Assembly: GCA_934230325.1 (NCBI GenBank)
Contig: CAKQEP010000006.1
Coordinates: forward strand, 1 to 64,000
Origin: an uncultured Clostridia bacterium
Lineage (GTDB): Bacteria > Bacillota > Clostridia > Christensenellales > CAG-314
Direction: 5' to 3'
DNA length: 64,000 bases
In this document: positions 1 to 7,278 of the stretch, piece after piece
How positions within the stretch are numbered: the first letter of the stretch is position 1
Layout of the letters: each line of letters begins with the position of its first letter
Made by a program: the position numbers and the translations under genes
Notes under the pieces: generated by a model
Seen by the model: the letters and a program-made list of their open reading frames with translations, nothing else
Told to the model about the DNA's origin: nothing
Databases searched by the model: none

Positions 1-69
1 GCAAACTGTATACTTATGTCAACCTTGTTGTGTATGATTACTATTCCGCTGATGTTGCTTGTCTTGTGA
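1..69 (+). CDS. C-terminal end of a probable AEC-type membrane transporter (partial)
   Basis: Only the last 22 codons are in the window, in frame 1, ending with TGA just before dut. The residues are almost all hydrophobic and include STLLCMITIPLMLLV, which resembles the last membrane helix of the auxin-efflux-carrier (AEC) permease family, whose members often finish with a similar STLLS-x-IT-x-PL pattern. The gene is 9 bases upstream of dut on the same strand, so the two may be cotranscribed. The family assignment rests on a very short stretch and is tentative. Confidence 0.4.
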   Translation, partial: ANCILMSTLLCMITIPLMLLVL

Positions 70-78
70 GGTGAAAAA

Positions 79-513
79 ATGAAAGTAAGATTTAAAAAAC
101 TCAACCCAAACGCAAAAATTCCGACTTACGCTACGCCGCAAAGCGCAGGAGCCGACCTTTACGCCGTTGCGGATAAGGATATAATTATTCCGCCGCACAA
201 AACGGTGTTTGTAACTACCGGTCTTGCCATACAGATTCCCGACGGGTACGCCGGACTCGTTTATGCAAGGAGCGGACTCGCAAGCAAAAACGGACTTGCT
301 CCCGCAAACAAAGTGGGGGTAATAGACAGCGATTATCGCGGAGAAGCATTTGTCGCATTACATAACCACAGCGAAACGCCGCAAACCGTTACCGACGGAC
401 AACGTATAGCGCAACTGGTCATTACGCCCGTACTTCGCGCGGAGTTTGAACTCGGAGAACTCTCCGACACCGAGCGCGGCGAAGGCGGTTTTGGCAGCAG
501 CGGCAAATTTTGA
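79..513 (+). CDS. dut: dUTP diphosphatase (dUTPase)
   Basis: Hydrolyses dUTP to dUMP and pyrophosphate, keeping uracil out of DNA and feeding dTMP synthesis. The 144-residue protein has the five motifs of trimeric dUTPases in order: AGADLYA near the N-terminus, ARSGLA, GVIDSDYRGE with the catalytic Asp, GQRIAQLVI, and the glycine-rich C-terminal arm RGEGGFGSSG that closes over the substrate. Length is normal for the family. GTGAGGTG lies at the right distance before the ATG. A two-sided terminator follows. The call is secure. Confidence 0.97.
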   Translation: MKVRFKKLNPNAKIPTYATPQSAGADLYAVADKDIIIPPHKTVFVTTGLAIQIPDGYAGLVYARSGLASKNGLAPANKVGVIDSDYRGEAFVALHNHSETPQTVTDGQRIAQLVITPVLRAEFELGELSDTERGEGGFGSSGKF

Positions 514-569
514 CGGGATTGTAAGCAAATCAATCAAAACAATCAAAACAACCAAATCAATCGACAAAA

Positions 570-600
570 AAAAGACGGACGATTTTTTCGTCCGTCTTTT
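570..600. terminator. Two-sided rho-independent terminator between dut and the purine permease
   Basis: A 12-bp stem AAAAGACGGACG / CGTCCGTCTTTT (570-581 and 589-600) around a T-rich loop ends in T runs on both strands, so it can stop the convergent dut and permease transcripts. Just before it (530-562) lies a short AT-rich run built from repeated CAATCAAAA words. Confidence 0.85.
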
Positions 601-626
601 GATATTGTTTTTTGACGTTTGTAGTA

Positions 627-2084
627 TTAGTGAGTCAAAAGGAACATCGCGATAAAGATAGCGGTTATGATATACGTGGATACCTTTATCTCTTTTGCTC
701 TGCCCGTGCAAAGCATAATGAGGGTGTAGGATATCATACCGAATCCGATACCAAAACTGATGTTGTAAGTGAAGGGCATCATTGCGATGGTAAGGAAAGC
801 GGGTACGGAAACGGCGGGGTCTGTCCACTCGATTTCTCTCACGCAGTTCATCATCAAGACGCCGACGTAAATGAGAGCGGTAGCCGTTGCGCAGGAAGGA
901 ATAAGTTGAGCGATGGGGCTCAAGAACATTGCGACGGCAAACAACAAAGCGGTCACGTAGGAAGTGAGAGCGGTTCTGCCGCCTTCCGCGATACCGGAAG
1001 AAGATTCTACAAAGGTGGTGACGGTGCTTGTACCGAGAATTGCGCCGGTGCAAGTTGCGATAGCGTCTGCGAGCATTGCTCTGTTCATGTTGGGAACGTT
1101 GCCTTCTTCGTCAAGCATATTTCCGCGAGCGCAAGCGCCGTAAAGCGTTCCGAGAGTATCGAACATATCGACCAAGCAGAAAGCAAGGGCAGAAGTGATA
1201 AGGACGAGAATAAAGTTTGCTACGCCGTGCGCCTGAATATAAGGCTCAAAGTTGAAACCATCGGTAAATACTTTTGCGAAAGATTGCGTACCAAAATCTT
1301 TAAACGCGTCAAACGGGTTGGACAACGTGATTTTGAAGGTGTCGTACATTCCGGTGGTAAGACCAAGCAGATAGTACAAAGCGGTAGAACCGAGAATTCC
1401 CCAAAGAATTGCGCCCTTTACGTTCTTTTTTGCCATAATCGCAATTGCGATTACGCCGAGAACGGTGACGATAACGGGCATTGCGTTTGCCCAGTTTCCT
1501 GCAACCAAAAGGTTTAAACTGCCCATAGTCACGCCCGTGCTTGTGCTGGGAATGACGAGTTTGGCGTTTTGCGCGCCGATGAAAGCGATAAACAGACCGA
1601 TACCTGCGGGAATTGCCTTTTTGACTGCTGCGGGTATAGCGTCAAAAATTGCCTTGCGAAGTCCGGTGACGGTAAGGAGAACAAATACGATGCCGTCAAG
1701 CAAAACAAATACGAGCGTGTTGGCGTACGTAAATCCGAAACCTACGCACATCGTATACACAAAGAAAGCGTTAAGTCCCATTCCGGGAGCTTGAGCCATC
1801 GGCAAACCGGAAAGCGCGCCGATAAGAATCGTACCGATTATGGCGGAGATTGCGGTTACGATATAAATCGCGCCGTAACTTACGCCAAGTACGTTTGCGC
1901 CGCTGCTGAACGGATCTGCAAACATTCCTGCATTGACCATGAGAATGTACACCATCGCCATAAAGGTGGTGACGCCCGCCATGATTTCCGTTTTTAAGTT
2001 TGTGCCGCGCTCGGCAAACTTAAAGGTTCTGTCAAACCAACCTCTTTTTGGGGTGTTGACGTTTTGTGTGTTGTCTTGTTCCAT
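627..2084 (-). CDS. Guanine/hypoxanthine permease, NCS2 AzgA-like family
   Basis: A 485-residue polytopic membrane protein expected to import purine bases by proton symport. AzgA/GuaP-type signatures are visible: ERGTNLKTEIMAGVTTFMAM at the start, APGMGLNAFF in the re-entrant substrate segment, AIPAAVKKAIPAGIGLFIAF, and LVDMFDTLGTL, with about a dozen hydrophobic segments. The ATG at 2084 was chosen because TGGAGGTAG sits directly upstream; an in-frame extension to 2219 has no ribosome binding site and would lie in the leader. It is transcribed divergently from the mobile island from a promoter at 2270-2298 through a leader of about 180 nt. Xanthine or uracil transport is less likely given the AzgA-type motifs. 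Confidence 0.9.
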   Translation of the reverse strand: MEQDNTQNVNTPKRGWFDRTFKFAERGTNLKTEIMAGVTTFMAMVYILMVNAGMFADPFSSGANVLGVSYGAIYIVTAISAIIGTILIGALSGLPMAQAPGMGLNAFFVYTMCVGFGFTYANTLVFVLLDGIVFVLLTVTGLRKAIFDAIPAAVKKAIPAGIGLFIAFIGAQNAKLVIPSTSTGVTMGSLNLLVAGNWANAMPVIVTVLGVIAIAIMAKKNVKGAILWGILGSTALYYLLGLTTGMYDTFKITLSNPFDAFKDFGTQSFAKVFTDGFNFEPYIQAHGVANFILVLITSALAFCLVDMFDTLGTLYGACARGNMLDEEGNVPNMNRAMLADAIATCTGAILGTSTVTTFVESSSGIAEGGRTALTSYVTALLFAVAMFLSPIAQLIPSCATATALIYVGVLMMNCVREIEWTDPAVSVPAFLTIAMMPFTYNISFGIGFGMISYTLIMLCTGRAKEIKVSTYIITAIFIAMFLLTH

Positions 2085-2263
2085 AAAAAATCTACCTCCA
2101 AGTATTTTTTTTGCAATAATTAAACCCCGCTTTTTAGACGGGGATTTTGCCGTATCAGAGTATGGTGGCGCAACGCAACGCCGCAGAATTATCTGCGAAA
2201 AAGATGCATGTCTTGACAATAATAAAATTGTTTAGCATACCGCGCCTCTTTCAAAAAAAAGAT
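2085..2263 (-). promoter_or_regulatory. Long structured 5' leader of the purine permease mRNA
   Basis: From the predicted start site near 2263 to the ATG there are about 180 untranslated nt. On the minus strand a CGCAG/CTGCG hairpin, a GGCG/CGCC hairpin and a CCCCG/CGGGG hairpin (near 2125-2143) follow in order, and the ribosome binding site comes soon after the last. Purine permease genes in this phylum often carry riboswitches, but the conserved core of the classical purine aptamer could not be found. Its role as a sensor is therefore inference. Confidence 0.4.
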
Positions 2264-2269
2264 ATATGT

Positions 2270-2298
2270 ATTTTAACACAATTCCGCAGTCAAGTCAA
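2270..2298 (-). promoter_or_regulatory. Sigma-A promoter of the purine permease
   Basis: On the minus strand TTGACT (2293-2298) and TAAAAT (2270-2275) are separated by 17 bp. This promoter lies just inside the host side of the candidate island boundary at 2319. Confidence 0.7.
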
Positions 2299-2318
2299 CA
2301 GTTTTGCCATATTTTGTC

Positions 2319-2333
2319 GATTTTTATTGTTTT
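2319..2333 (+). repeat. Candidate left attachment repeat of the mobile island
   Basis: The 15-mer GATTTTTATTGTTTT recurs exactly at 17385-17399. The pair brackets every mobile-type gene in the window and lies in what would be one host intergenic region between divergent permease and aldehyde dehydrogenase genes. It is AT-rich, so chance cannot be excluded. Confidence 0.35.
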
Positions 2334-2350
2334 TGTATATTCTATAATTT

Positions 2351-2379
2351 ATTGCGAAAGGAGTTTCGCAATTTTTTTT
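2351..2379 (+). terminator. Strong terminator hairpin at the left edge of the phage-like element
   Basis: A perfect 9-bp stem ATTGCGAAA / TTTCGCAAT (2351-2359, 2364-2372) with a GGAG loop runs straight into eight T residues. No plus-strand gene precedes it in the linear map. It would make sense as the stop for a transcript reading around a circular form of the element, or as insulation from outside transcription. Confidence 0.75.
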
Positions 2380-2457
2380 GTTGCAAAATCCTGTTGTGAC
2401 CGACAATCAGCCTTGTTGTTTTAATTTTATGTCGGTGAGCCGATTGAGCGGCGGCTT

Positions 2458-2463
2458 TATAAT
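2458..2463 (+). promoter_or_regulatory. Possible -10 element for the early genes of the phage-like element
   Basis: A consensus TATAAT lies about 90 bp before the first gene of the element, but the matching -35 region is poor. The intervening leader contains a small ACTC-GAAA-GAGT hairpin (around 2487-2499). Weak support. Confidence 0.35.
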
Positions 2464-2551
2464 ACCGCTCTCCCCTGTGGTAGTTACTCGAAAGAGTAGA
2501 TACAAATATATTTTTGGTTGGGTTATTCATTCCCAAAAGGAGGTATTAAAA

Positions 2552-2869
2552 ATGAAAAGATGTATCGTTGTAGACGTAAAAACCGGTAAAGACGACAAAA
2601 CAAACGAAGATTTGGTTTTTCTTACTTTGTATCAACTCGCTTCCCCTATGAAAAAAGGAGGCTTGTGGCATCCGAAAAGACAAGAGGCTGTGAGTTGCGC
2701 TTGTGCGGGTAAAAACCGAAATTCTTCGGACTTTGACGAATGGAACAAAATGCCCGTAGGTACTGTTGTAAACGTTACTTATGGAGTGAGCGACTTTAAC
2801 AACAAGCCTTTTGTTGCTAAAATCGAGCGTTTTGTTTCACCTCGTTACGACAAAGACTTGTTTGTGTGA
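2552..2869 (+). CDS. Small phage-element protein, possible single-stranded DNA-binding protein
   Basis: A 105-residue soluble protein and the first gene of the element. It has no membrane segment. The alternation of short hydrophobic beta-type stretches (RCIVVDVKTG, LVFLTLYQL, GTVVNVTYGV, FVAKIERFV) suggests a small all-beta fold such as an OB fold, and its place before Rep matches where filamentous phages and rolling-circle replicons keep their ssDNA-binding protein. Two cysteines lie close together (SCACAG). The ATG at 2552 follows AAAAGGAGG; upstream in-frame codons lack such a site. The function is inferred from position and size only. Confidence 0.6.
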   Translation: MKRCIVVDVKTGKDDKTNEDLVFLTLYQLASPMKKGGLWHPKRQEAVSCACAGKNRNSSDFDEWNKMPVGTVVNVTYGVSDFNNKPFVAKIERFVSPRYDKDLFV

Positions 2870-2880
2870 CGGAGGTAAAT

Positions 2881-3099
2881 ATGAAAAAGACTTTTTTTGA
2901 GTTTACCACCTTAAACAAAGAGTTGTTTGTAGTGCCTTTGGAAGAAATAAGTTTTATCTGCAAGACTAAAAACGGTTGTTGTATACAACTGTCTGACGGT
3001 GACGTATACAACGTAATAAACGGATATTACGGTATTTTATCCTCTTTTATGGATAACGAAATCAACGTTGTTTCTGTTTCGACAGACAAGCAAGTTTAA
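2881..3099 (+). CDS. Small hypothetical protein of the phage-like element
   Basis: A 72-residue protein that I do not recognise. GGAGGTAAAT precedes the ATG, 11 bases after the previous stop, so the two genes are probably cotranscribed. Beta-type stretches (ELFVVPLEEISFICKTK, CCIQLSDGDVYNVI) suggest a small beta-rich protein. No signal peptide or membrane helix. It directly precedes the iteron-hairpin origin region. Confidence 0.6.
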   Translation: MKKTFFEFTTLNKELFVVPLEEISFICKTKNGCCIQLSDGDVYNVINGYYGILSSFMDNEINVVSVSTDKQV

Positions 3100-3104
3100 A
3101 ATCT

Positions 3105-3243
3105 TGTATAAAACGTATAAAACGTATAAAACATACTTTCTTAAAATGGCTCAATCCCTTTAATACAAACAACATTACAACATTTATGCGTCCCCTTTGG
3201 GCTTGTCAAGGGGACGTATAAAAAACGTATAAAACGTATAAAA
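3105..3243 (+). other. Candidate rolling-circle replication origin: hairpin flanked by iterons
   Basis: Direct repeats of CGTATAAAA occur as a block of three at 3105-3131 (the first starting TG) and another block of three at 3215-3243, the first copy with two extra A residues. Between them is a hairpin with a 9-bp stem CGTCCCCTT / AAGGGGACG (3189-3197, 3208-3216) and loop TGGGCTTGTC. Rep-binding iterons next to a hairpin carrying the nick site are the usual form of double-strand origins for HUH-type initiators, and a HUH Rep is encoded at 4008. The exact nick position is not known. Confidence 0.6.
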
Positions 3244-3297
3244 AATAAGCCTTTAAACGGGTTTGTTGCCAAAAATATTAAAAGCGAGGTGAAAAAA

Positions 3298-3516
3298 ATG
3301 GCGTTTGCAAAAGTTCCAAACAGAAAAAGAATCAAAATGTACTATCAGGGCGGTTATCGTGAACGGGATATAATGCGCAATTCTAAATTTGCAATAAAAA
3401 AGAATAAAGGCAGAACCGTTACTTTTTACAAAAAGCACGATTCGCGCGGAAAATACGATACCGTGAAGTACGATACTTGTACGTACGACTTGCTTAACGG
3501 TATTTGGGTAGGTTAA
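3298..3516 (+). CDS. Small basic hypothetical protein
   Basis: A 72-residue, lysine- and arginine-rich protein lying between the origin region and a terminator-like hairpin. AGCGAGGTG precedes the ATG at 3298; a GTG three codons earlier overlaps that site and is less likely. No membrane segment. Tyrosine-rich stretches (YYQGGYRERD, YDTVKYDTCTYD) and high charge would fit nucleic-acid binding. No family recognised. Confidence 0.55.
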   Translation: MAFAKVPNRKRIKMYYQGGYRERDIMRNSKFAIKKNKGRTVTFYKKHDSRGKYDTVKYDTCTYDLLNGIWVG

Positions 3517-3521
3517 AAAAA

Positions 3522-3545
3522 TAACCGCTCCAAACGGAGCGGTTA
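3522..3545 (-). terminator. Hairpin that acts as a terminator on the minus strand
   Basis: A 10-bp stem TAACCGCTCC / GGAGCGGTTA with an AAAC loop. The T run follows it only on the minus strand (seven A residues precede it on the plus strand), so it would stop antisense transcription entering the origin region. No minus-strand gene is seen to its right. In an ssDNA phage such a hairpin could also serve packaging or second-strand priming. Confidence 0.5.
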
Positions 3546-3566
3546 GGTTGCAAGTCTATCCCGAGT

Positions 3567-3648
3567 ATTACTCTAAAACTTTCATGGGTAAATGCAGCGG
3601 TTTCCACTATTGCGAAACTGTCGTGTTCACGACCTTTGAAAGAGTAAT
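3567..3648 (+). ncRNA. Structured noncoding segment, possible second-strand origin or regulatory RNA
   Basis: An outer stem ATTACTCT / AGAGTAAT (3567-3574, 3641-3648) encloses two smaller hairpins, GTTTC/GAAAC and GTCGT-GTTC-ACGAC. A CTTTCA/TGAAAG pairing overlaps and competes with the inner end of the outer stem. The segment carries no plausible gene. Candidates are a single-strand origin, a packaging signal or a leader RNA for the gene at 3674; the sequence does not decide among them. Confidence 0.4.
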
Positions 3649-3673
3649 TATATTATAGCGAGGTAAATACAAA

Positions 3674-3970
3674 ATGTCAAGACCTTTTAGAGATAAAAAT
3701 AAAGATTTGGTTAATCTTACAGTTGTTCCGTCAGATAAAGTATGGGTTAAATATAAGAATGGTAAACCTGTAATTAGACGTGATATAAAGATTTACGGTC
3801 GAGTGGACAAAGGCACAACTGCATTTGTTACTACAACAAATTTAAGTGGTGTCAACCATCGAATAGTTGACGACACATCAAAGTTACCTAAGAAAATAAA
3901 AAATGATTTGGTTAAGTTATTAAAAAACGATAACCGAAAAGTTGCTTACCTAATTAAAAAAGAAAAATAA
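3674..3970 (+). CDS. Basic hypothetical protein preceding Rep
   Basis: A 98-residue basic protein with no membrane segment. A GCGAGGT site precedes the ATG, and the stop is 37 bases before rep. Beta-type stretches (NLTVVPSDKVWVKY, RRDIKIYGRV, TTAFVTTTNL) are followed by a lysine-rich C-terminal half. I do not recognise it. Its position beside rep and the origin suggests an accessory replication or DNA-binding role, which is inference. Confidence 0.55.
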   Translation: MSRPFRDKNKDLVNLTVVPSDKVWVKYKNGKPVIRRDIKIYGRVDKGTTAFVTTTNLSGVNHRIVDDTSKLPKKIKNDLVKLLKNDNRKVAYLIKKEK

Positions 3971-4007
3971 TCTTTTTTAACTAACTAATTGCGCAGGGGA
4001 AAAAGAT

Positions 4008-5108
4008 ATGCAATTAAGACATTGTGAGATAGTACAGGACGTAGATAAACTCAAAGTAGATATTCAAGAAACCTGTATGAAGTACAAAACGATAAAGCAG
4101 TGGGCGTACATAGTTCACGATTGCGACGATACTCGACCTCACTATCACATATACCTCAACTTTGGGACAAGCAGTTGCGATACAAAGTTGGTAGCGCAGT
4201 GGTTTAAGTTGGGGTACACGGACGAAGAAGGTACGGAGTATACTGGAGAGCAGTTTGTTTCCAAAGTCAAAGGGCGCAAATCCGACGTATTGCAATACCT
4301 TACACATGAAAATGAGAGCCAAAAGTACAAGCACGTCTACGACCGCAGTAAGGTACATGCCAACTTCGATTTCGGAGCAGAGATAGACGCTTCTAAAATT
4401 ATAGGAGATTTTGAGCATTTCAGTTATGCTCAACAACTCAATTACGTTAATTCTCTTTCTATTGAAGAAAAGTGTCGAAACTTTACGCAATTGAGAAAGT
4501 TGTGGGAGTTGGAGTGTATCTGTCAGGCACAAAAGTCCGACAGAAACATAGAAGTCGTTTTTATCTGTGGTAAAGGCGGTACGGGAAAAACGTATTACGC
4601 CAAAAAAATGCTTAATAGTTTAGGCTATGACTTTTGTATAAGCAGTAGTAGCAACGATCCCTTTCAAGATTATGCAGGACAACGAGCAATCATTTTAGAC
4701 GACTTAAGAGATACGGTGTTTGAAAGATTTGACGATTTGTTAAAAATCTTGGATAACAATACTTCTTCTTCCGTACGGTCAAGGTTTAATAATAAAGTGT
4801 TTAACGGCAAAATGATTGTTATTACAAGTTGCGTTCCCCTCGTGTATTGGTATCCTTTTCAAAAACATACTCGCGGGGACGGTTTGGAGCAATTGTATAG
4901 GCGTATAGGTACGTACATCGAGATAACTATGGATACTATTACCGTTTACAACGACGGAGTAAATGACGACGGCAAACCTAAAGGGTTTGGCAGTATGTAC
5001 AAAAACGAGTTGCAGGAGAAAAAGATAAAGATTCCAAAAACGGATATAGACAAACTTTTTTCTTCTTTGTGCGATACTGCTCAACTTCCGGAAGAATTAC
5101 CGTTTTAG
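4008..5108 (+). CDS. rep: Rolling-circle replication initiator: HUH endonuclease fused to a P-loop helicase domain
   Basis: A 366-residue Rep. The N-terminal nuclease has the metal-binding HUH motif at H45-Y46-H47 (HYHIYLNF) and the nicking tyrosine at about Y97 in QYLTHEN, the pattern of the Rep_2 (pMV158/pE194-like) group. The C-terminal half has a Walker A motif GKGGTGKT at residues 188-195 and a Walker B-like RAIILDDL near 228, as in the superfamily 3 helicase part of CRESS-DNA virus and related bacterial plasmid Reps. It should nick the origin (candidate 3105-3243) and help unwind DNA. This domain pair beside a Zot-like gene is unusual. The ribosome binding site before ATG 4008 is CAGGGG. 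Confidence 0.88.
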   Translation: MQLRHCEIVQDVDKLKVDIQETCMKYKTIKQWAYIVHDCDDTRPHYHIYLNFGTSSCDTKLVAQWFKLGYTDEEGTEYTGEQFVSKVKGRKSDVLQYLTHENESQKYKHVYDRSKVHANFDFGAEIDASKIIGDFEHFSYAQQLNYVNSLSIEEKCRNFTQLRKLWELECICQAQKSDRNIEVVFICGKGGTGKTYYAKKMLNSLGYDFCISSSSNDPFQDYAGQRAIILDDLRDTVFERFDDLLKILDNNTSSSVRSRFNNKVFNGKMIVITSCVPLVYWYPFQKHTRGDGLEQLYRRIGTYIEITMDTITVYNDGVNDDGKPKGFGSMYKNELQEKKIKIPKTDIDKLFSSLCDTAQLPEELPF

Positions 5109-5199
5109 AGAGGTGGTGTTTATGAGGGTGTAAAAACAAAAAAACTCGCGGAACGGAGTGCGTTCTAAAAAAAATATTACAAAAGGAGATTTTTAAAAA

Positions 5200-6663
5200 A
5201 TGAGAAAATATACAAAACGCAGAGATACTATAAAGTTTGTAGCGATATTTCTCTGTTTGCTAATGATAGTAGTCGGACTTGCGGCGGCGTTGACCAACGG
5301 ATTTAAAGATAAAAATCCTTATGGGTGGTTGCCAAAATACGACAAAATGAAAGCGGGACAGGAGATTGACGGGTTTAACGTCAATACTGACCAAAAAGTC
5401 AACTACAAAACGCTTGTTGCCGGTGTTACTGCGGTAGAAGACAAAGCCGCAAACACAAAGACTTACACCTTGTTAAAGACGGATAGCGACGACGTGTATG
5501 TAAAGGTAGTTGAGGATATAGTCAAAGACGGCGACAATACATACACTCTCATAATAAACGGAGAAAACGTCAATACGTCCAAAGACGGTTACTCCGACAC
5601 TGCGGTTTTGGTGGTAAAGTCGTTTACAAAAACCAACATAAAAGAATTATACAACGCAAAAAGGTTGTCTTATTACGTCGGCGGAAAGTTGGAAACAACT
5701 TCCGCTTACGCTTATGGTCTTGAAGTAGGTTCGTTTACGTCTGACGGCATAGTTTTGTTGTCCGACGTAACGGTCATGCCTATGGGCAACGATACGTATC
5801 CGTCCAAAACGGTAACCGCAACGATATCACCCTCCGACGCAACAAACAAAAGAGTAACGTGGTCTTTGGCGTGGGCAACGACCAACAGCGCAGACGTAAA
5901 CACTTATATTTCTATGAGCGTATCAACGAATACTCTCACGGTGACCTTGACTCCGTTACAACCGTTTGGTACTCAAATTATATTGACTTGCAGGTCGGAA
6001 GACAATGCGAGCGTTAGCGCTACCGCAACTTTGGACTTTTCAAAGCGTATAACTTACGCTAATACTGCGGTAAATCACGCTAACAACAATTATAAATATA
6101 ATTTTAACGAAGGTAACGCCGTTACGATTAAGTTGCAAGATAAACCCTCGCTGATTGAAACTACTTATCCTCCGTCAGACAATCAGTCTGTTTCATCCCA
6201 AACCGTGACGAGAGGCGTAGGCACCGTCACTCCGTCGGGAGCGGTAACGTACACTTACAAAATTAAAGCGACGGCGGCGCTCAAAGCAAAATATTCCGGC
6301 GCAAAAGATACTTTTGTAAGTATAGATGCGCCTACGGAGTTTAATATTTTGGAAAAAGTGTTTAACGTCACTTTGTATAGTTATACAAACATTCAAGAGT
6401 ATAGTTATAACCCGCCTGTAGAGCACGATACTTTTTCTTTGGATTCTAAAGCGGGAGGAATACAAGGTTATCTGTTAACCGGCGCTTGGTCTAATATAGC
6501 TAATGCGTTGTTAAACATAAGCGGTCCTGCGTTTGTGCTCGAGATTACCGCTACCGACAGTTTAGGTTCTGTAAGTACAACTTACAATATTACGGTAGAC
6601 AAACAAAGCGTTACTACTTCTGTTAGCGGTGTGACTCTTTCCCCGTCCGGCATAACTTTTTAA
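5200..6663 (+). CDS. Membrane-anchored surface/virion protein with an Ig-like domain
   Basis: A 487-residue protein with a basic N-terminus, one hydrophobic helix at about residues 14-35 ending in AALTNGF, and a long extracellular part rich in Thr, Ser, Asn and Val. Around residues 190-285 a run including PSKTVTATISPSDATN, RVTWSL and ATATL resembles a bacterial Ig-like (Big_2-type) domain. The same helix-TNGF entry occurs at the start of the next gene's product. A strong AAGGAGAT site precedes the ATG. In the phage-like context it is a candidate minor coat or host-attachment protein; a plain cell-surface adhesin is the alternative. Confidence 0.65.
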   Translation: MRKYTKRRDTIKFVAIFLCLLMIVVGLAAALTNGFKDKNPYGWLPKYDKMKAGQEIDGFNVNTDQKVNYKTLVAGVTAVEDKAANTKTYTLLKTDSDDVYVKVVEDIVKDGDNTYTLIINGENVNTSKDGYSDTAVLVVKSFTKTNIKELYNAKRLSYYVGGKLETTSAYAYGLEVGSFTSDGIVLLSDVTVMPMGNDTYPSKTVTATISPSDATNKRVTWSLAWATTNSADVNTYISMSVSTNTLTVTLTPLQPFGTQIILTCRSEDNASVSATATLDFSKRITYANTAVNHANNNYKYNFNEGNAVTIKLQDKPSLIETTYPPSDNQSVSSQTVTRGVGTVTPSGAVTYTYKIKATAALKAKYSGAKDTFVSIDAPTEFNILEKVFNVTLYSYTNIQEYSYNPPVEHDTFSLDSKAGGIQGYLLTGAWSNIANALLNISGPAFVLEITATDSLGSVSTTYNITVDKQSVTTSVSGVTLSPSGITF

Positions 6664-6681
6664 GTGTTGAGGTAACCACAA

Positions 6682-7278
6682 ATGAGAGCAAGAAGAAATG
6701 ACGTATTTATTAGAATATTTTCTATTTTACTCATACTGCTTTTGTTTGCGGGTATGGTAGGTGTTTTTGTGTTTTTTACCAACGGGTTTACCGACAACTT
6801 TAAAGCGTTTTATATCGAGCATAACGGTAAAAAAATTACTCAAAACGACGAATTGATTTTGAAAACAAATACAGAGTATCGTTTTGATTGTATCTATGCT
6901 TTAGATAAGTTAATCAACCAAAAACCTAAAGATTTTACCGTTAAGTTGACGCCTAATGCAGGTATAGACTTTGAGTTTGCGGTAGACAACGATATTCATA
7001 AATACTCCGAAATTGAAGATTTGACGCATTTGTTTGTTGTAAACAAAAAGGATACGTATTTTGTTATATCCGTTCCGTCGGGTTTTACCATAAAAAACAC
7101 TCTGCAGTCTTTTTATGAAGGTAAAACAATTACCTTGTCTTCTGATGTAGTTGATTACGGATTGTTTTATTCTCTCGTCGTTACTTCTTATGACGGTAAA
7201 ACAACGCATGTTTTTAATTTTTCCGTTGACGTTGACGTCACGGATATTATCCTTGACAAGGAGGTAATACTGTTTTGA
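6682..7278 (+). CDS. Membrane-anchored extracellular protein, relative of the preceding gene at its N-terminus
   Basis: A 198-residue protein with an N-terminal hydrophobic helix (about residues 10-32) ending in FFTNGF, matching the TNGF boundary of the 487-residue neighbour upstream, followed by a beta-rich extracellular region. It starts 18 bases after that gene and its stop overlaps the start of the next, so these genes form one translation-coupled unit. Probably part of the virion or an assembly complex; no named family recognised. Confidence 0.6.
   Translation: MRARRNDVFIRIFSILLILLLFAGMVGVFVFFTNGFTDNFKAFYIEHNGKKITQNDELILKTNTEYRFDCIYALDKLINQKPKDFTVKLTPNAGIDFEFAVDNDIHKYSEIEDLTHLFVVNKKDTYFVISVPSGFTIKNTLQSFYEGKTITLSSDVVDYGLFYSLVVTSYDGKTTHVFNFSVDVDVTDIILDKEVILF

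Noticed and set aside
358..1053. Long minus-strand frame overlapping dut and the permease end, and the plus-strand frame at 612-1517
   Set aside because: Both lie over clearly recognised genes in other frames, and their translations are rich in Cys, His and Arg with no ribosome site.
2085..2263. Classical purine (xpt-pbuX) riboswitch before the permease
   Set aside because: The conserved loop-loop and core sequences of that aptamer could not be found in the leader, so only an unclassified structured leader is reported.
3105..3243. CRISPR-like reading of the CGTATAAAA repeats
   Set aside because: The repeats are only 9 nt, directly adjacent without unique spacers, and no cas genes are present; iterons fit better.
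5122..5133. Three-codon frame (Met-Arg-Val-stop) behind GAGAGGTGG between rep and the surface gene
   Set aside because: The ribosome site is striking, but a tripeptide cannot be supported as a product; it could equally be a decayed gene start.
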